Part shown: positions 19,898 to 30,606 of the stretch, piece by piece
Layout of the letters: each line of letters begins with the position of its first letter
Position numbering within the stretch: the stretch's first letter is position 1
Source of the DNA: Dugong dugon
Lineage: Eukaryota; Chordata; Mammalia; Sirenia; Dugongidae
Reading direction: 5' to 3'
NCBI GenBank assembly: GCA_030035585.1
Contig: CM057460.1
Location: 126,712,714-126,776,713, forward strand
Length of the DNA: 64,000 nucleotides
Notes under the pieces: model-generated
Told to the model about the DNA's origin: nothing
What the model saw: the letters and a program-made list of their open reading frames with translations, nothing else
Databases searched by the model: none
Made by a program: the position numbers and the translations under genes

Positions 19898-22800
19898 TCC
19901 TATTATCTTCGTTTTCCAAAGTATTGCCTTCAGAATATTTTTTTCCTCATGTTATTACCAGGCTTAGTTTTCTGACTTGATTGGAGATGCTGAGCATTCA
20001 CAGCTTTTTAGTTTCTCAGTTTAGAGTCAAGTAATTTTAAAAAATCACTGTTGATGCCTTTTATCATGAAAAAAACAAGTAGAAGGAATTAGTCTTTCTC
20101 ACCCAGGGACATCAGTTTGTGTATACCAGTGGGAACCAGACATAATGTCTAGGTATAATCACTTATCACAATGCAGCTACTTTTTCAATATGGTATTTTT
20201 AGCCAAACTAGGTCATGTTAAAATGTCAACAAGACAAGAAAGGGAATAAAATGTTGTCAGAATAATGCACATATGCTTACATTTCAGTGGAGTTTGAAAT
20301 CTTTTATTGGAAACAGGATTAGAAGCTTTTGGGTTTTTTCCGTAGTGATAAATGTGACTATGGTTACTGTGTCACTGTGATTCTTTCTTAGGTCTTCACT
20401 TTGGGCTCATCCCTGCTCCCTATAAATGAGGAAAGATCTCAGTCTTACCACTGGAGTTTGATGCAGATAACAGTTTTTCAGCCAGAGAGATAACAGTTAT
20501 TGTAGTGGTTTACTTAAAAATATGCTTCCAATTCACCTTTGAAAACTAGGTTAGGAGAAAGGAAGTATAGTGTAGTATCAGCCAGAAAACCACTATTTTG
20601 ATAGCTAGCATCATTCATTTTCTAGACTTTTGAGTTTTCAAATTAAAAAAAAAAAAGAAAGAAAAATTTAGTCATCACTGTTTATTTTGTATAATGACAC
20701 AAACTAGATGTTAATTTTAATTTAAATTAATTTAGGAAAAGCAATTAAGGTCAGGAAAGATATTTTGTCACCTTCATATAATAATTTTTTTCTTATTTCA
20801 AGAAAAGGATTATTATAGGTTTTAAAAGGTATTTGAAAATTTGTTTTTAATAGTAAAGTAGATTTGTCAAAGAACCTTTAATGAGCCACTGCTTTGTTGG
20901 TTCCTCCCCGCCCCGCAAAGTTTCAATTAAACCTCAAGAGATAATATAGTCCTGTGGTGGTTTTCAGTGAATGCTTTCACAGTTGGATAAATTGTGGCTT
21001 ATCATAAATTGTAGGATTGTAAATGACAGTTAAGTCTGGATTCTGATTCTTTTCCTCTCAAGCTTATTAAAGCAGGACCTTTTAGGATCATTATTTCTAT
21101 CTCCTTGTCAGTTTCATGTCATAACTTAGCCCTGATTATAAAGAAGCTTTAACTATTGCTTCTTAATTCAGTTTAATATTTCTGCATTGGTAAAGAAAAA
21201 TTATTTCACTGCAGTAAATAAGCGTTGAGACATATGCTCGAATTTGGAAACTTACTGTGAAAATCATATTTTTTATTTTGACTCCCAACTTGGGATGGTA
21301 GATCTTCATCTTCTTGTAAAATAGTATAAAATAAATATCTGCACAGTGAAATTATAACTTACAGTAGAGGAGTTTCACTTTAGAAGAAATAGATTTACTT
21401 TACTTTCACAGTTAAGCATAAAAGAGCCTGTATGTAGAGAACATTTACAATTTATCTACTCTAAAAATATTTTTTTTTTTTACTCTTTCCCTTTTTACTG
21501 TTTTTTAAAATTCCTACTTATAGAATGAAAGATACAGGCAGTGAACTTATTTAAGATGATTAATCATTTGTTTTGAGTCAAGTGCAGAATAATAATTACT
21601 AAGTGTGATATAGGTATTTTGGGTTTAATCTTTAGGTGACAAGTATTTGTGCGAAATAAAACTCACCACTTGAACTGGCATTGATTGTCATTGTTGTTGA
21701 TAATCCTGCCAGGAGCAGCATTGACTGAATAAATGCGAAAATTGAATTTGCCTTCTTCTAGCAAGGTGGTCACAGAAGAGGACAATGTATAAAAACTGAC
21801 AGCACCACAGCATTAAATCTATTCAACTGTAATTCAGAGAAAAGAACTGGCAATGAATAAGGGTACTGTTCAATTCAACAGGCATTTATTGAGCAGTTCT
21901 ATAGCTTAACACTATGTTAGCTGCTAAAAGGATACAAAAGGGGAAGACAGTATGATTTTTCCCCAAAGAAGTATATCATCTAATTTGGGAGATGAATGAT
22001 TCATATATAAAACAGCTGGAGAACAAAATGTGACAGTATACAATCAAGTGTGGGATTGTTTGTCCAACAGAATATAAGCACAGTTTATTTGTCTGGCAAG
22101 TGAAAAGATGTATCTATATGATGTATAAACCTATGTGAAGATATCAAATAACATAGTCTGGGTTAATTGAGGTCTTTGGTTATTTAAATAGAAAAAAAAA
22201 ATTTTAATGTTTGAAATATCCTTTAGCCCAACCTAAACACCAGTTAGATGAATGATTACATCATACATGAGATACTAAATAGAAATAAATTCAAGAATAA
22301 TTTAACCCTTTTTAATGATCCAGTTCACTAAGCATAAAGTTTATAAGGTTTTATCTAGTATTCTTTCTTTACTTCAGATGTTTCGTAAAGGTTCACTCAC
22401 TCTGTTTTACAGTAGGTTTACTATATGTTCTACATTCAGTTCATTTTTCCAGTGTCCAGGTATTCTGAGCTGTGTTTATTAAAAAGTTGGCCTCAAAGAA
22501 CACGGTAATCTCCTTAGTTTTGTGTAAAGAGGCCACATGGCAGCCTTACAACATTCTAATTTTTTTTGTTTTTTGATGTGTTTTTTCCCGTTACTCGCCA
22601 AGTGATAGTGTCTAAAGTAGATTCTTAAAATACTTACAAGATTCAGCTTTGGCTGGGAAGCTTTCTTCTTTTCTTTGTTCTTCCTTGGGTGTTTCCCCTG
22701 TGCACATCCATACTTGTACATCTCTGTCATGGCATATATCCCTGTGTTTGAATTTATTTTAATAAATTCATTTGTCCGATTCATTGGATTGACTTTTTTG

Positions 22801-22988
22801 TCCTATCACCAGGACCTCACGTAGTTCCTGGTACACTTATTGAATGAATGAAATATATGAATTTGTGTTATAGGTTACAGTGCTGGTGAAAATTTGTTAC
22901 TGCATTTGGTTCACACAGTAACCATGGGGTCATTCTGTTGTTAAGTGTCCAATGGGTGTGAATCTTTAGGACCCATGGTATAGATAGG
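19898..22988. other. Unique AT-rich sequence
   Basis: About 3.1 kb with no convincing gene. A- or T-runs lie near 20645-20657 and 21470-21481. An L2-like part lies at 21868-22040 (listed separately) and a short L2/MIR-like tail (tattgaatgaatgaaat) near 22838. This may be intronic or intergenic. Confidence 0.5.
21868..22040 (-). mobile_element. L2 LINE fragment
   Basis: The order ttcaacaggcatttattgagca, then ctatgttagctgct, ggatacaaaa and gggaagacag follows the reverse complement of an L2 3' region. It is heavily diverged. Confidence 0.55.
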
Positions 22989-23015
22989 TTTTTTTTTTAA
23001 AAAAAAAAAAAAAAA
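22989..23015. repeat. T10-A17 homopolymer junction
   Basis: A T run directly followed by an A run. It is self-complementary and could fold. It may be two facing retroelement tails, but no bodies are recognisable. Confidence 0.9.
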
Positions 23016-23280
23016 GCTCACCACTTTTATCAGTCCCCACCTCTAACACCATATAATCTTCTCTAAGAAAATTGATCTGGAAAGCCATGAAATCCATATT
23101 CCCACACCATTGATAGTTCTTGAAGTTGCCTTGAGAAGCACATGGACTTCTTGAATCAGTCCAGATATCTGTACGAACATATCCAATAGTTGACTCTCAA
23201 ATTGGTCAGTGCCAAAAAAAATGGGTCTTTAAATATTATATGTAGATGTAGATATGAGATATATAGATATATCATATATA

Positions 23281-23285
<5 letters not shown>

Positions 23286-23312
<27 letters not shown>
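23286..23312. repeat. (TA)n microsatellite, left arm
   Basis: About 13 TA units followed by tgttaaaaggat. The reverse complement of this unit occurs at 23557-23605. Confidence 0.95.
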
Positions 23313-23358
23313 GTTAAAAGGATCAAAGTGTCTTCTCCTTTTGTATCCTTTTAGCATA

Positions 23359-23556
23359 GACCCACTGCCATCGAGTTGATTCCAACTCATAGCCATCCTA
23401 TAGGATGGAGTAGAACTGCCCCACAGGGTTTCCAAAGCTGTAAATTTTTGTGGAAGCAGATTGCCACGTCTTCCTCCCATGGAGTAGCTGGTAGGTTTAA
23501 ACTGCCTACCTTTTGGTTAGCAGCCGAGCGCTTAACCACGGCACCACCAGGACTTC
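23359..23556 (-). mobile_element. AfroSINE (long form), antisense
   Basis: Antisense order: gagttgattccaactcatag, ggatggagtagaactgcccc, a long-form middle with ttgccacgtcttcctccc, gcagccgagcgcttaacc, then the 5' end gcaccaccaggacttc. The imperfect TSD is tgtatccttttagcata (23342-23358) against tgtccttttaacatata (23557-23573). Confidence 0.93.
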
Positions 23557-23565
23557 TGTCCTTTT

Positions 23566-23568
<3 letters not shown>

Positions 23569-23605
<37 letters not shown>
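23569..23605. repeat. (TA)n microsatellite, right arm
   Basis: About 18 TA units directly after tgtccttttaaca. It forms an inverted repeat with the left arm. Confidence 0.95.
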
Positions 23606-23606
<1 letters not shown>

Positions 23607-23859
23607 CCTTCCTCCCAGCTTTTCACTGCCTTAATGATTCTAAATATAGTTTCAAATTGCAAGTAAAAATTTTTTTAGGAACAGTATTGGCTCCTCTTTT
23701 TTTAAGATTCTGTCTGAGGCTAGCTTGGAGTGGTTCATACCCAGAGTAGATGCCGTTTACTCCCTATTATTCCATACTCTTAAGTTGGTGTTGCCAGCTC
23801 TTAGAGCCTCTCAGATGTTCTAAAATCAGGTCAGGCTGATTTACAGCCTGTTGGTGGTA

Positions 23860-24025
23860 GATAATAGTGCTATCTCAGAAGAAAGTCCTGGCTATCTACT
23901 TCTGAAAGGTCACAGCTATTGAAAACTCAATGTAGTTCAGTTCTACTCTGACACACATGAAGTTGCCATGAGTTGGAATTAACTCCATGGCAACTGTTGT
24001 TTTGTTTGTTTGTTGGTTTTAATTA
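23860..24025 (+). mobile_element. AfroSINE-related SINE (variant with gacacacatg body)
   Basis: It contains gaagaaagtcctggctatctacttctgaa, split by changes from the family, then cagttctactctgacacacatg, gccatgagttggaattaac and a T/G-rich tail. This body differs from the ctactctgtcctatagggt body of most copies and is shared with 47575-47785. The tRNA-like head is poorly preserved. Confidence 0.75.
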
Positions 24026-24600
24026 GTGCTATCACTTTGGCTAAACATTTTTGACATGAAATAGACTCATCAATTAAAGGATTAAAATGGATACGTTGTT
24101 AGTAAACTTACTGACTACTCAAAATTTTCTATGTTGCTGTTTTTCATAGTATAGCTTTTCAATGTCAGCTAGTTTATTTTTGGCTAAGCTATATTTAGTT
24201 ATTTAATTGCTTAAACACCAGGATATTTGAAGAATCATACTCTGACAAATAAGAATTCTTATATGTTAATATTTTTAGCTACTTACTTCCAAGTCATTAC
24301 TTTAAAAATCAAGGCATCTAAGTATTTACTTCTATAGGTGATGTTTCCTAGCAGTGAATACAAGAAATTTTCCAGTTAGTTTAAAGTAATGACATTTGCA
24401 GGTTTTGGTTTTGTTAACTAGGCTTTCCCTGAACACCTGCTTCTAATGCAGATAAAGGCAATGTAGTCTTAGCTTTCTTCTAACTGTAGTATGGGGGTCT
24501 TGAAAGAACTGAAATCATATCTGGGATGCTATATGCTGCAGAGTGTAGTAGCTATAACTGCACATTTCTGTATGGACAGTATGGTCAGTATTTACATATT
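24026..24600. other. Unique AT-rich sequence
   Basis: No gene or nameable repeat seen. Confidence 0.5.
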
Positions 24601-24616
24601 TTAAAATATGAGTTTT

Positions 24617-24957
24617 ATTGTACTTCAGACGAAGGTTTACAGAACAAACTAGCTTCTCGTTGAGCAATTAGTACACATACCATTTTGTGACATTGGTTAC
24701 CAACCCTGCGACATGCCAACACTCTCCCCTTCTGGACCTTGGGTTCCCTATTACCAGGTTTCCTGTCCCCTCTTGCCTTCTAGTCCTTGTCCCTGGGCTA
24801 GTGTGTTTTTGTTTTGCTTTGCATTTTGTTTTATGGGCCTGTCTAATCTTTGACTGAAGGGTGAACCACAGGAGTGACTTCATTACTGATCTAAAGGGTG
24901 TCTGGGGGCCATAGTTTCAGGATTTCTCCAGTCTCAGGCCAGTAAGTCTAGTCTTTT
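24617..24957 (-). mobile_element. L1 3' UTR-only insertion (341 bp)
   Basis: It matches the distal third of the 3' UTR of the 7411-15898 L1 (compare 7420-7770), antisense, with no ORF2. The 16-bp perfect TSD ttaaaatatgagtttt lies at 24601-24616 and 24958-24973, proving insertion as a unit. Its sense 5' end lies at the same UTR point as the unit at 49338-49690. Confidence 0.92.
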
Positions 24958-25049
24958 TTAAAATATGAGTTTTTTAGTAGCACTTCTTGGACTTCACAAT
25001 CAGTTCAGGCCGTGTGTGTAATTCTCTCCAAGGCGTTATTTTATAAACA

Positions 25050-25860
25050 AAAATGGAAACCATAAATCAGATAAGGGTTTAATATCCAGAATATGTGAAG
25101 AACTCCTACAGCTTAACAAGAAAAGGATAAAAAAAAACCCAACTGAAAAATGGGCAAAGAACCTAAATAGACATTTCACCAAAGAGGATATTCAAGTGAC
25201 CAACCAGCACATGAAAAGATGCTCAGTGCCATTAACTATTAGGGAAATAAATGCAAATCAAAACCACCATGAGAATACTACTTCACTCCCACTAGGGTGG
25301 CTAAGCTTAAAAAAAACAGAAAATAACAAATGTTGGTAAGGATGTGGAGACATCAGAACCCTCATCCATTACTGGTGGGAATGCAAAATGATACAACTAC
25401 TCTAGAAAATGGTATAGCAGTTTTTCAAAAAGTTAAATATAAAGCTACTATATGACCCAGCAATTCCACTCTGAGGTATATGCCTAAGAGACTTGAAAGC
25501 AGTGATGCAAACAGACACATGGACCACAGTGTTCATTGCAGCACTATTGACAATAGTCAAAAGGTGAAAACAACCCAAATGTCTATCAACAGTTGAATAA
25601 ATAAACAAAATGTGGTATGTACATACAATGGAATATTATTCTGCCATAAAGAGAAATGAAGTCTTAATACATGTCACAACATGGATGGACCTTGAAAACA
25701 TTGCTAAGGGAAATAAGTCAATCACAAAAGGACAAATACATGATTTCACTAATAGGCAAAGGTATAGAGATTAGAGTTGAATAGTGATTACCAAGTATGG
25801 GAGGGAAAGAGGGAATCATTGTTTAGGTAGCATTGAGTTTTTGTGTATGAGTTTTTTTTG
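25050..25860 (+). mobile_element. L1 LINE, old, 5'-truncated, sense
   Basis: It covers the C-terminal ORF2 region ([14 protein letters not shown] at about 25165, then a YNPAIPL-like region at about 25450, and the MEYY-like segment near 25630) and a 3' UTR of about 200 bp ending in T/G-rich sequence. The ORF is broken throughout. It belongs to a different, older subfamily from the L1s with 1-kb 3' UTRs. Confidence 0.88.
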
Positions 25861-25877
25861 TTTTGTTTTGTTTTGTT
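25851..25877. repeat. (TTTTG)n tract
   Basis: About four TTTTG units after a T8 run, at the end of the preceding L1. Confidence 0.9.
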
Positions 25878-27118
25878 CTGTTCAGAGTCAAAGAGTGTAC
25901 ATCTCCAGATGTTAGGGTTACCTAACTGGGAGACAACTCTGGGCCAGACAACTCCAGGTAGCATAGGTCTGCCTTTCCTGTAAGACAGAAACTAGCGAGG
26001 ATCTTTTCACATAGATTGAGTTGGTACTTAAAGAGGTTAAATTTATCCAGGCTCACTTAGGGACAGAGTAAATTAAAGCAGGGTGTGGGAGAAGGGAGAG
26101 TTTTACAGCATTAGGAAGAACTATACATCTTGTATTTTATTTCTTTCCTAAATAAAAGTGTTCTAACATATGGTCTGTGGCAGTTTTGTGATGGTTGTGT
26201 CAATAGCAAATGAAGTTTTTTTCGTTTGGTCTAGTGCATGCAAATTTATGGTGGCTTACAAAATTATAGATGTATAGGAATCTGCAGTTTGCCGTTTACT
26301 CTTAATCAGTTCTCTGGCTGAAATAGCTGTTTTGATATTACTCCAGGATCTAACCTAGTCCTGTATCTTGAGTCTCATTTTTAAGGGTAAACAATGTATT
26401 TTCTTTTTTGGAAAAGTCTGTCTGTGATTAACTGTTTTTCACTGTTATAAGGAAGGAAATAATGACTATATTTTTTTACTAAATGCAATATTCAACTTCA
26501 TGTTCTGATTCCCTTGACCTGTATCTTTTTTTCTGTATAACTTTTTGACTAGCCTCAAATAGTAATCCCCAAGTGGCCTAGGAGTTGGGAATTCTAATCT
26601 AAACTCCAGGGACCTTGGGCAAGTCACTTAACTTTACTGGGCCTCATATTTCTTGATTCCAACACGAGGGAATTCAGCTAAATAAATGAAAAAGTCTCTT
26701 CTAACACAGATTGGACCTACTTCAGATTAAAGAACTAGAGGAAAATTAATCTAGCAGTGTGGGATCATTTTTCTTTATTTACATTTAGGTAAGTAAAACA
26801 CTTGTATAACGATTTCATTATGCAGAAAGTGAGCACCCATTATATTGGCACAATAGCTATAGGTTTGAAGTAGTTACTTAGCTTTTAAAATCTTAGCCAG
26901 TATTTCCCCTTTATGTTAAATTACCTGAGTTGACCTAAGTAATATCCAGATTTACTGAAACTTGATGCCTCAGTTCTTGTCAATGATTCTTCTTAGCCAT
27001 TCCTCTCTCCTGATCTTTTTGCCTAGAATCCTGGAGAAGGAGAAACTCTGAGTGGAACGTCTCAAGTTCTGCATGAAGTTCTCCAGGCTACTACAATGTC
27101 TGGGGGGATGGTTGTGCA
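25878..27118. other. Mostly unique sequence
   Basis: It contains a MIR fragment (listed separately). The rest shows no gene. Confidence 0.5.
26575..26710 (+). mobile_element. MIR SINE fragment
   Basis: The core phrase gaccttgggcaagtcactta, then ctgggcctcatatttcttg, matches the MIR consensus order. The head is degenerate. Confidence 0.75.
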
Positions 27119-27126
27119 GAAGAATT

Positions 27127-29766
27127 TATTTTTATTCTTATTTTTATTTTTATTGTTGAAATTTTACAATTCAAATTAGTCTCTCATACAAAAATTTATA
27201 CATACATTGTTTTGTGACCCTACTTGCTCTCCCTATACTATGACAGCACACTCCTCTTTTCTACCCCGGATTTCCTGTGTCCATTCAACCAGCTCCTGAC
27301 CCTCTCTGCCTTTTTATCTCGCCTCTGGACAGGACCTGCCCATTTAGTCTCAGGTATCTACTTGAGCTAAGAAGCACACTCTTCACGAGTATCATTTTAT
27401 GCCCCGTAATCCAGTCTAACCTTTGAAGAGTTGGCCTTGGGAATGATTTTAGTTTTGGGCTAACAGAGAGCCTGGGGTCCACATCTTCCAGAGTCCCTCC
27501 AGTCTTAGTCAGACCATTAAGTCTGGTCTTTTTACTAGAATTTGAGTTCTGTACTCCACTTTTCTCCTGCTCCATCAGGGACTCTCTGTTGTGTTCCCTG
27601 TCAGGGTAGTTCTTGTGGTAGCCAGGCACCATCTAGTTCTTCTGGTCTCAGACTGTTGAAGTCTCTGGTTTATGTGGCTCTTTCTGTCTCTTAGGCTAAT
27701 ACTTTCCTTGTGTCCATGGTGTTCTTCATTCTCCTTTACTCCAGGTGGATTGGGACCAATTGATGCATCTTAGATGGCCACTCGCTAGCTTTTAAGACCC
27801 CAGACGCCACTCACCAAAGTAGGATGCAGAACATTTTCTTAAAAAACTTTGTTACGCCAGTTGATCTAGATGTCCCCTGAAAGCATGGTCCTCAGACCCC
27901 CGCCCCTGCTACTGTGTCCCTCAAAGTGTTTGGTTGTATTCAGGAAACTTGTTAGCTTTGGTTTAGTGCGGTTGTGCTGACTTCCCTTGAGTTGTGTGCT
28001 GTCCTTCCTTTCACCCAAGATAATTCTTTTCTACTTTCTAGTTAGTGAATACCCCCTTCCCTTCCTCCCCACCCTCATAACCATCAAAGAATGTTGTTTT
28101 CTGTGTTTAAACCTTTTCTTGGGTTCTTATAACAGTGGTCTTATACAATATTTGTCCTTTTGCGACTTACTAAGTTCACTCATCATAATACCTTCCAGAT
28201 TCCTCCATGTTATGTTTCACGGATTCATTGTTGTTCCTTATTATTGCATAGCATTCCACTGTGCGAATATACTGTAATTTGTTTTTTATCCATTCGTCCG
28301 TTGATGGGCACCTAGTTTGTTTCCATCTTTTTCCTATCATAAACAATGCTACAGTGAACATGGGTGTGCAAATGTCTATTCATGTGATGGCTCTTAATTC
28401 TCTAGGATATATTCCAAGGATCAGGACAGCTGGATTGTATGGTACTTCTATTTCTAGCTTTTTAAGGAAGTGCCAAATCAATTTCCAAAGTGGTTGTACC
28501 ATTTTACATTCCCACCAACAGTGTATAAGCATTCCAGTCTCTCCACAGCCTCTCCAACATTTATTATTTTGTGTTTTTTGGATTAATGCTAGTCTTGTTG
28601 GGGTGAAATGGTATGTCATTGTAGTTTTGATTTGCATTTGTCTAATGGCTAAAGATTGTGAGCATTTCTTCACGTATCTGTTAGCCACCTGAATGTCTTC
28701 TTTGGCAAAGTGTCTGTTCACGTCCTTTGCCCATTTTTTAATTGGGTTGTTTGTTTTTTTGTTGTTGAGGTTTTGCAGTATCTTGTAGATTTTAGAGATT
28801 AGACGCTGATCAGATTTGTCATAGCCAGAAATTTTTGCCCAGTTTGTAGGTGGTCTTTTTACTCTTTTGATGAAGTCTTTTGATGAGCATAAGTGTTTGA
28901 TTTTTAGGAGCTCCCAGTTACCTAGTTTATCTTCTGGTGTTTGTGCATTGTTACTTATGGTTCATATTCTGTTTATGCCATGTATTAGGGCTCCTAGTGT
29001 TGTCCCTATTTTTTCTTCCATGATCTTCGTTGTTTTTGATTTTGTATTTAGATCTTCGATCCATTTTGAGTTAGTTTTTGTGCATGGTGTGAGGTATGAG
29101 TCTTATTTAGTTTTTTGCAGATGGATATTCAGTTCTGCCAGCACCATTTGTTAAAGAGACTGTCTTTTCCCCAATTAATGGACTTTGGACCTTTGTCAAA
29201 TATCAGCTGCTCATAGGTAGATGAATTTATGTCTGGATTCTCAATTCTGTTCCATTGATCTATGTATCTGTTGTTGTACCAGTACCAGGCTGTTTTGACT
29301 ACCGTGGTGGTATAATAGGTTCTAAAATCAGGTAGTGTGAGGCCTCCCGCTTTGTTCTTCTTGAGTAATGCTTTACTTATCCAGGGCCTCTAGTTGGTGA
29401 TTGGTTTCTCCAACTCATTAAAAAATGCCATTGGAATTTGGATTGGGATTGCATTGTACCTGGAGATTGCTTTGGTGTAGAAAAGACATTTTCACAATGT
29501 TGAGTCTTCTTATCCATGAGCAAGGTATGTTTTTCCGCTTATGCAGGTCTCTTGGTTTCTTGCAATAGTGTCTTGTAGTTTTCATTGTATAGGTCTTTTA
29601 TGTCTCCAGTTAGATTTATTCCTAAGTATTTTACCTTCTTGGGGGCTGTGATAAATGGTATTGATTTGGTGATTTCCTCTTTGAGGTTCTCTTTGTTGGT
29701 GTAGAGGAATCCAGCTGATTTCTGTATGTTTATCTTGTATCATGAGACTTTGCTGAAATCTGTGCT
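27127..29766 (-). mobile_element. L1 LINE (type B 3' UTR), 5'-truncated, 2.64 kb
   Basis: 3' UTR at 27127-28175 and ORF2 C-terminal half at 28176-29766. TSD gaagaatt lies at 27119-27126 and 29767-29774. The first 200 bases of the 3' UTR differ from type A (7411-7770) but match 49707 onwards and 61021 onwards. Confidence 0.93.
28176..29766 (-). pseudogene. L1 ORF2 C-terminal half, degenerate
   Basis: Open pieces include 28380-28721 (NRHFAKEDIQVANRYVKKC, then a [19 protein letters not shown] segment) and the 28176-28361 C-terminus, which ends ..GRYYDE and stops at the same place as the other type B copies. The piece lies downstream of the RT catalytic box, so FADD is not included. Confidence 0.85.
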
Positions 29767-29774
29767 GAAGAATT

Positions 29775-30432
29775 CTTAACTGCTGTATCAGGCTGGCTAT
29801 TTTAGGGGTCACGATTATCCCCTAAATGTTAAACCAGAATGTGTTTTAAATGTTCCAGGTATCACAACTTTGTAAGAGTTATATTTATGAATACTTTTCT
29901 CAGGAAGAGCTATTATGTAATTAAGGAACTGCAGTTCATCTTTATGCTTGGCATGGGAAGATTTCAGAGGGAGAGAACACTGTGTTCTCCCCTCCTCTCT
30001 ATACCTCCATCCTTTGTTCTGTTCTTCATTCTGTTTTTTCTTTCCCCTCCTAGCCTCTTCTTTCTCTTCCCATATTTCTTTCTCCACTTATCTTTCTCCC
30101 TTTTCCCATGTTACTTCTACCATTCCTCCCTTATTTTTCTGCATTCACCCGTATACATTTAGATTGTCACATTTTATGTACCTCATTCACTTGCTTCTTC
30201 CCTTCTGTCTTCCTTTTGTTGTAGATGAGAACTCACCCTGGCCTGATATAGTGACCTCCTGTCTTCTTTCTGTATTTCCTTGTGCTCATTTTATGTAAGA
30301 CAGTAGAAAGAAATTCAGGTCTGCTATAACCTATGACAGCTCAGCTCTTCTACTGTGATAACACCACTGGCTATCCTAGACTCTACTTTGCTTCTGGGCA
30401 AGTAAAAAGGAAGCATAACAGTTAACAATAGA
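29775..30432. other. Unique sequence with a pyrimidine-rich stretch
   Basis: 29985-30165 is strongly C/T-rich on the plus strand. Open frames across it reflect composition, not a gene. Confidence 0.5.
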
Positions 30433-30444
30433 TAGTACTAGATC

Positions 30445-30594
30445 TGGAAACCCTTAGCGGTTCAGAGCTACGGCTGCTAACCCAAAGGTTGGCAGTTTGA
30501 ATCCACCAGGCGCTCCTTGGAAACACTATGGGGCAGTTCTACTCTGTCCTGTAGGGTCGCTATGAGTCGGAATCGACTTGACGGCAACAAGTTT
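30445..30594 (+). mobile_element. AfroSINE (short form)
   Basis: Order: tggaaacccttagcggttc, ggctgctaacccaaaggttgg, ctccttggaaacactatgg, gtcgctatgagtcggaatcg, cggcaacaag. The 12-bp perfect TSD tagtactagatc lies at 30433-30444 and 30595-30606. It is the least diverged AfroSINE body in the window by eye. Confidence 0.95.
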
Positions 30595-30606
30595 TAGTAC
30601 TAGATC

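Noticed and set aside
29839-30298. Overlapping plus-strand frames of about 110 codons
   Set aside because: A C/T-rich tract yields runs of Ser, Phe, Leu and Pro with no stops. No start context or domain.
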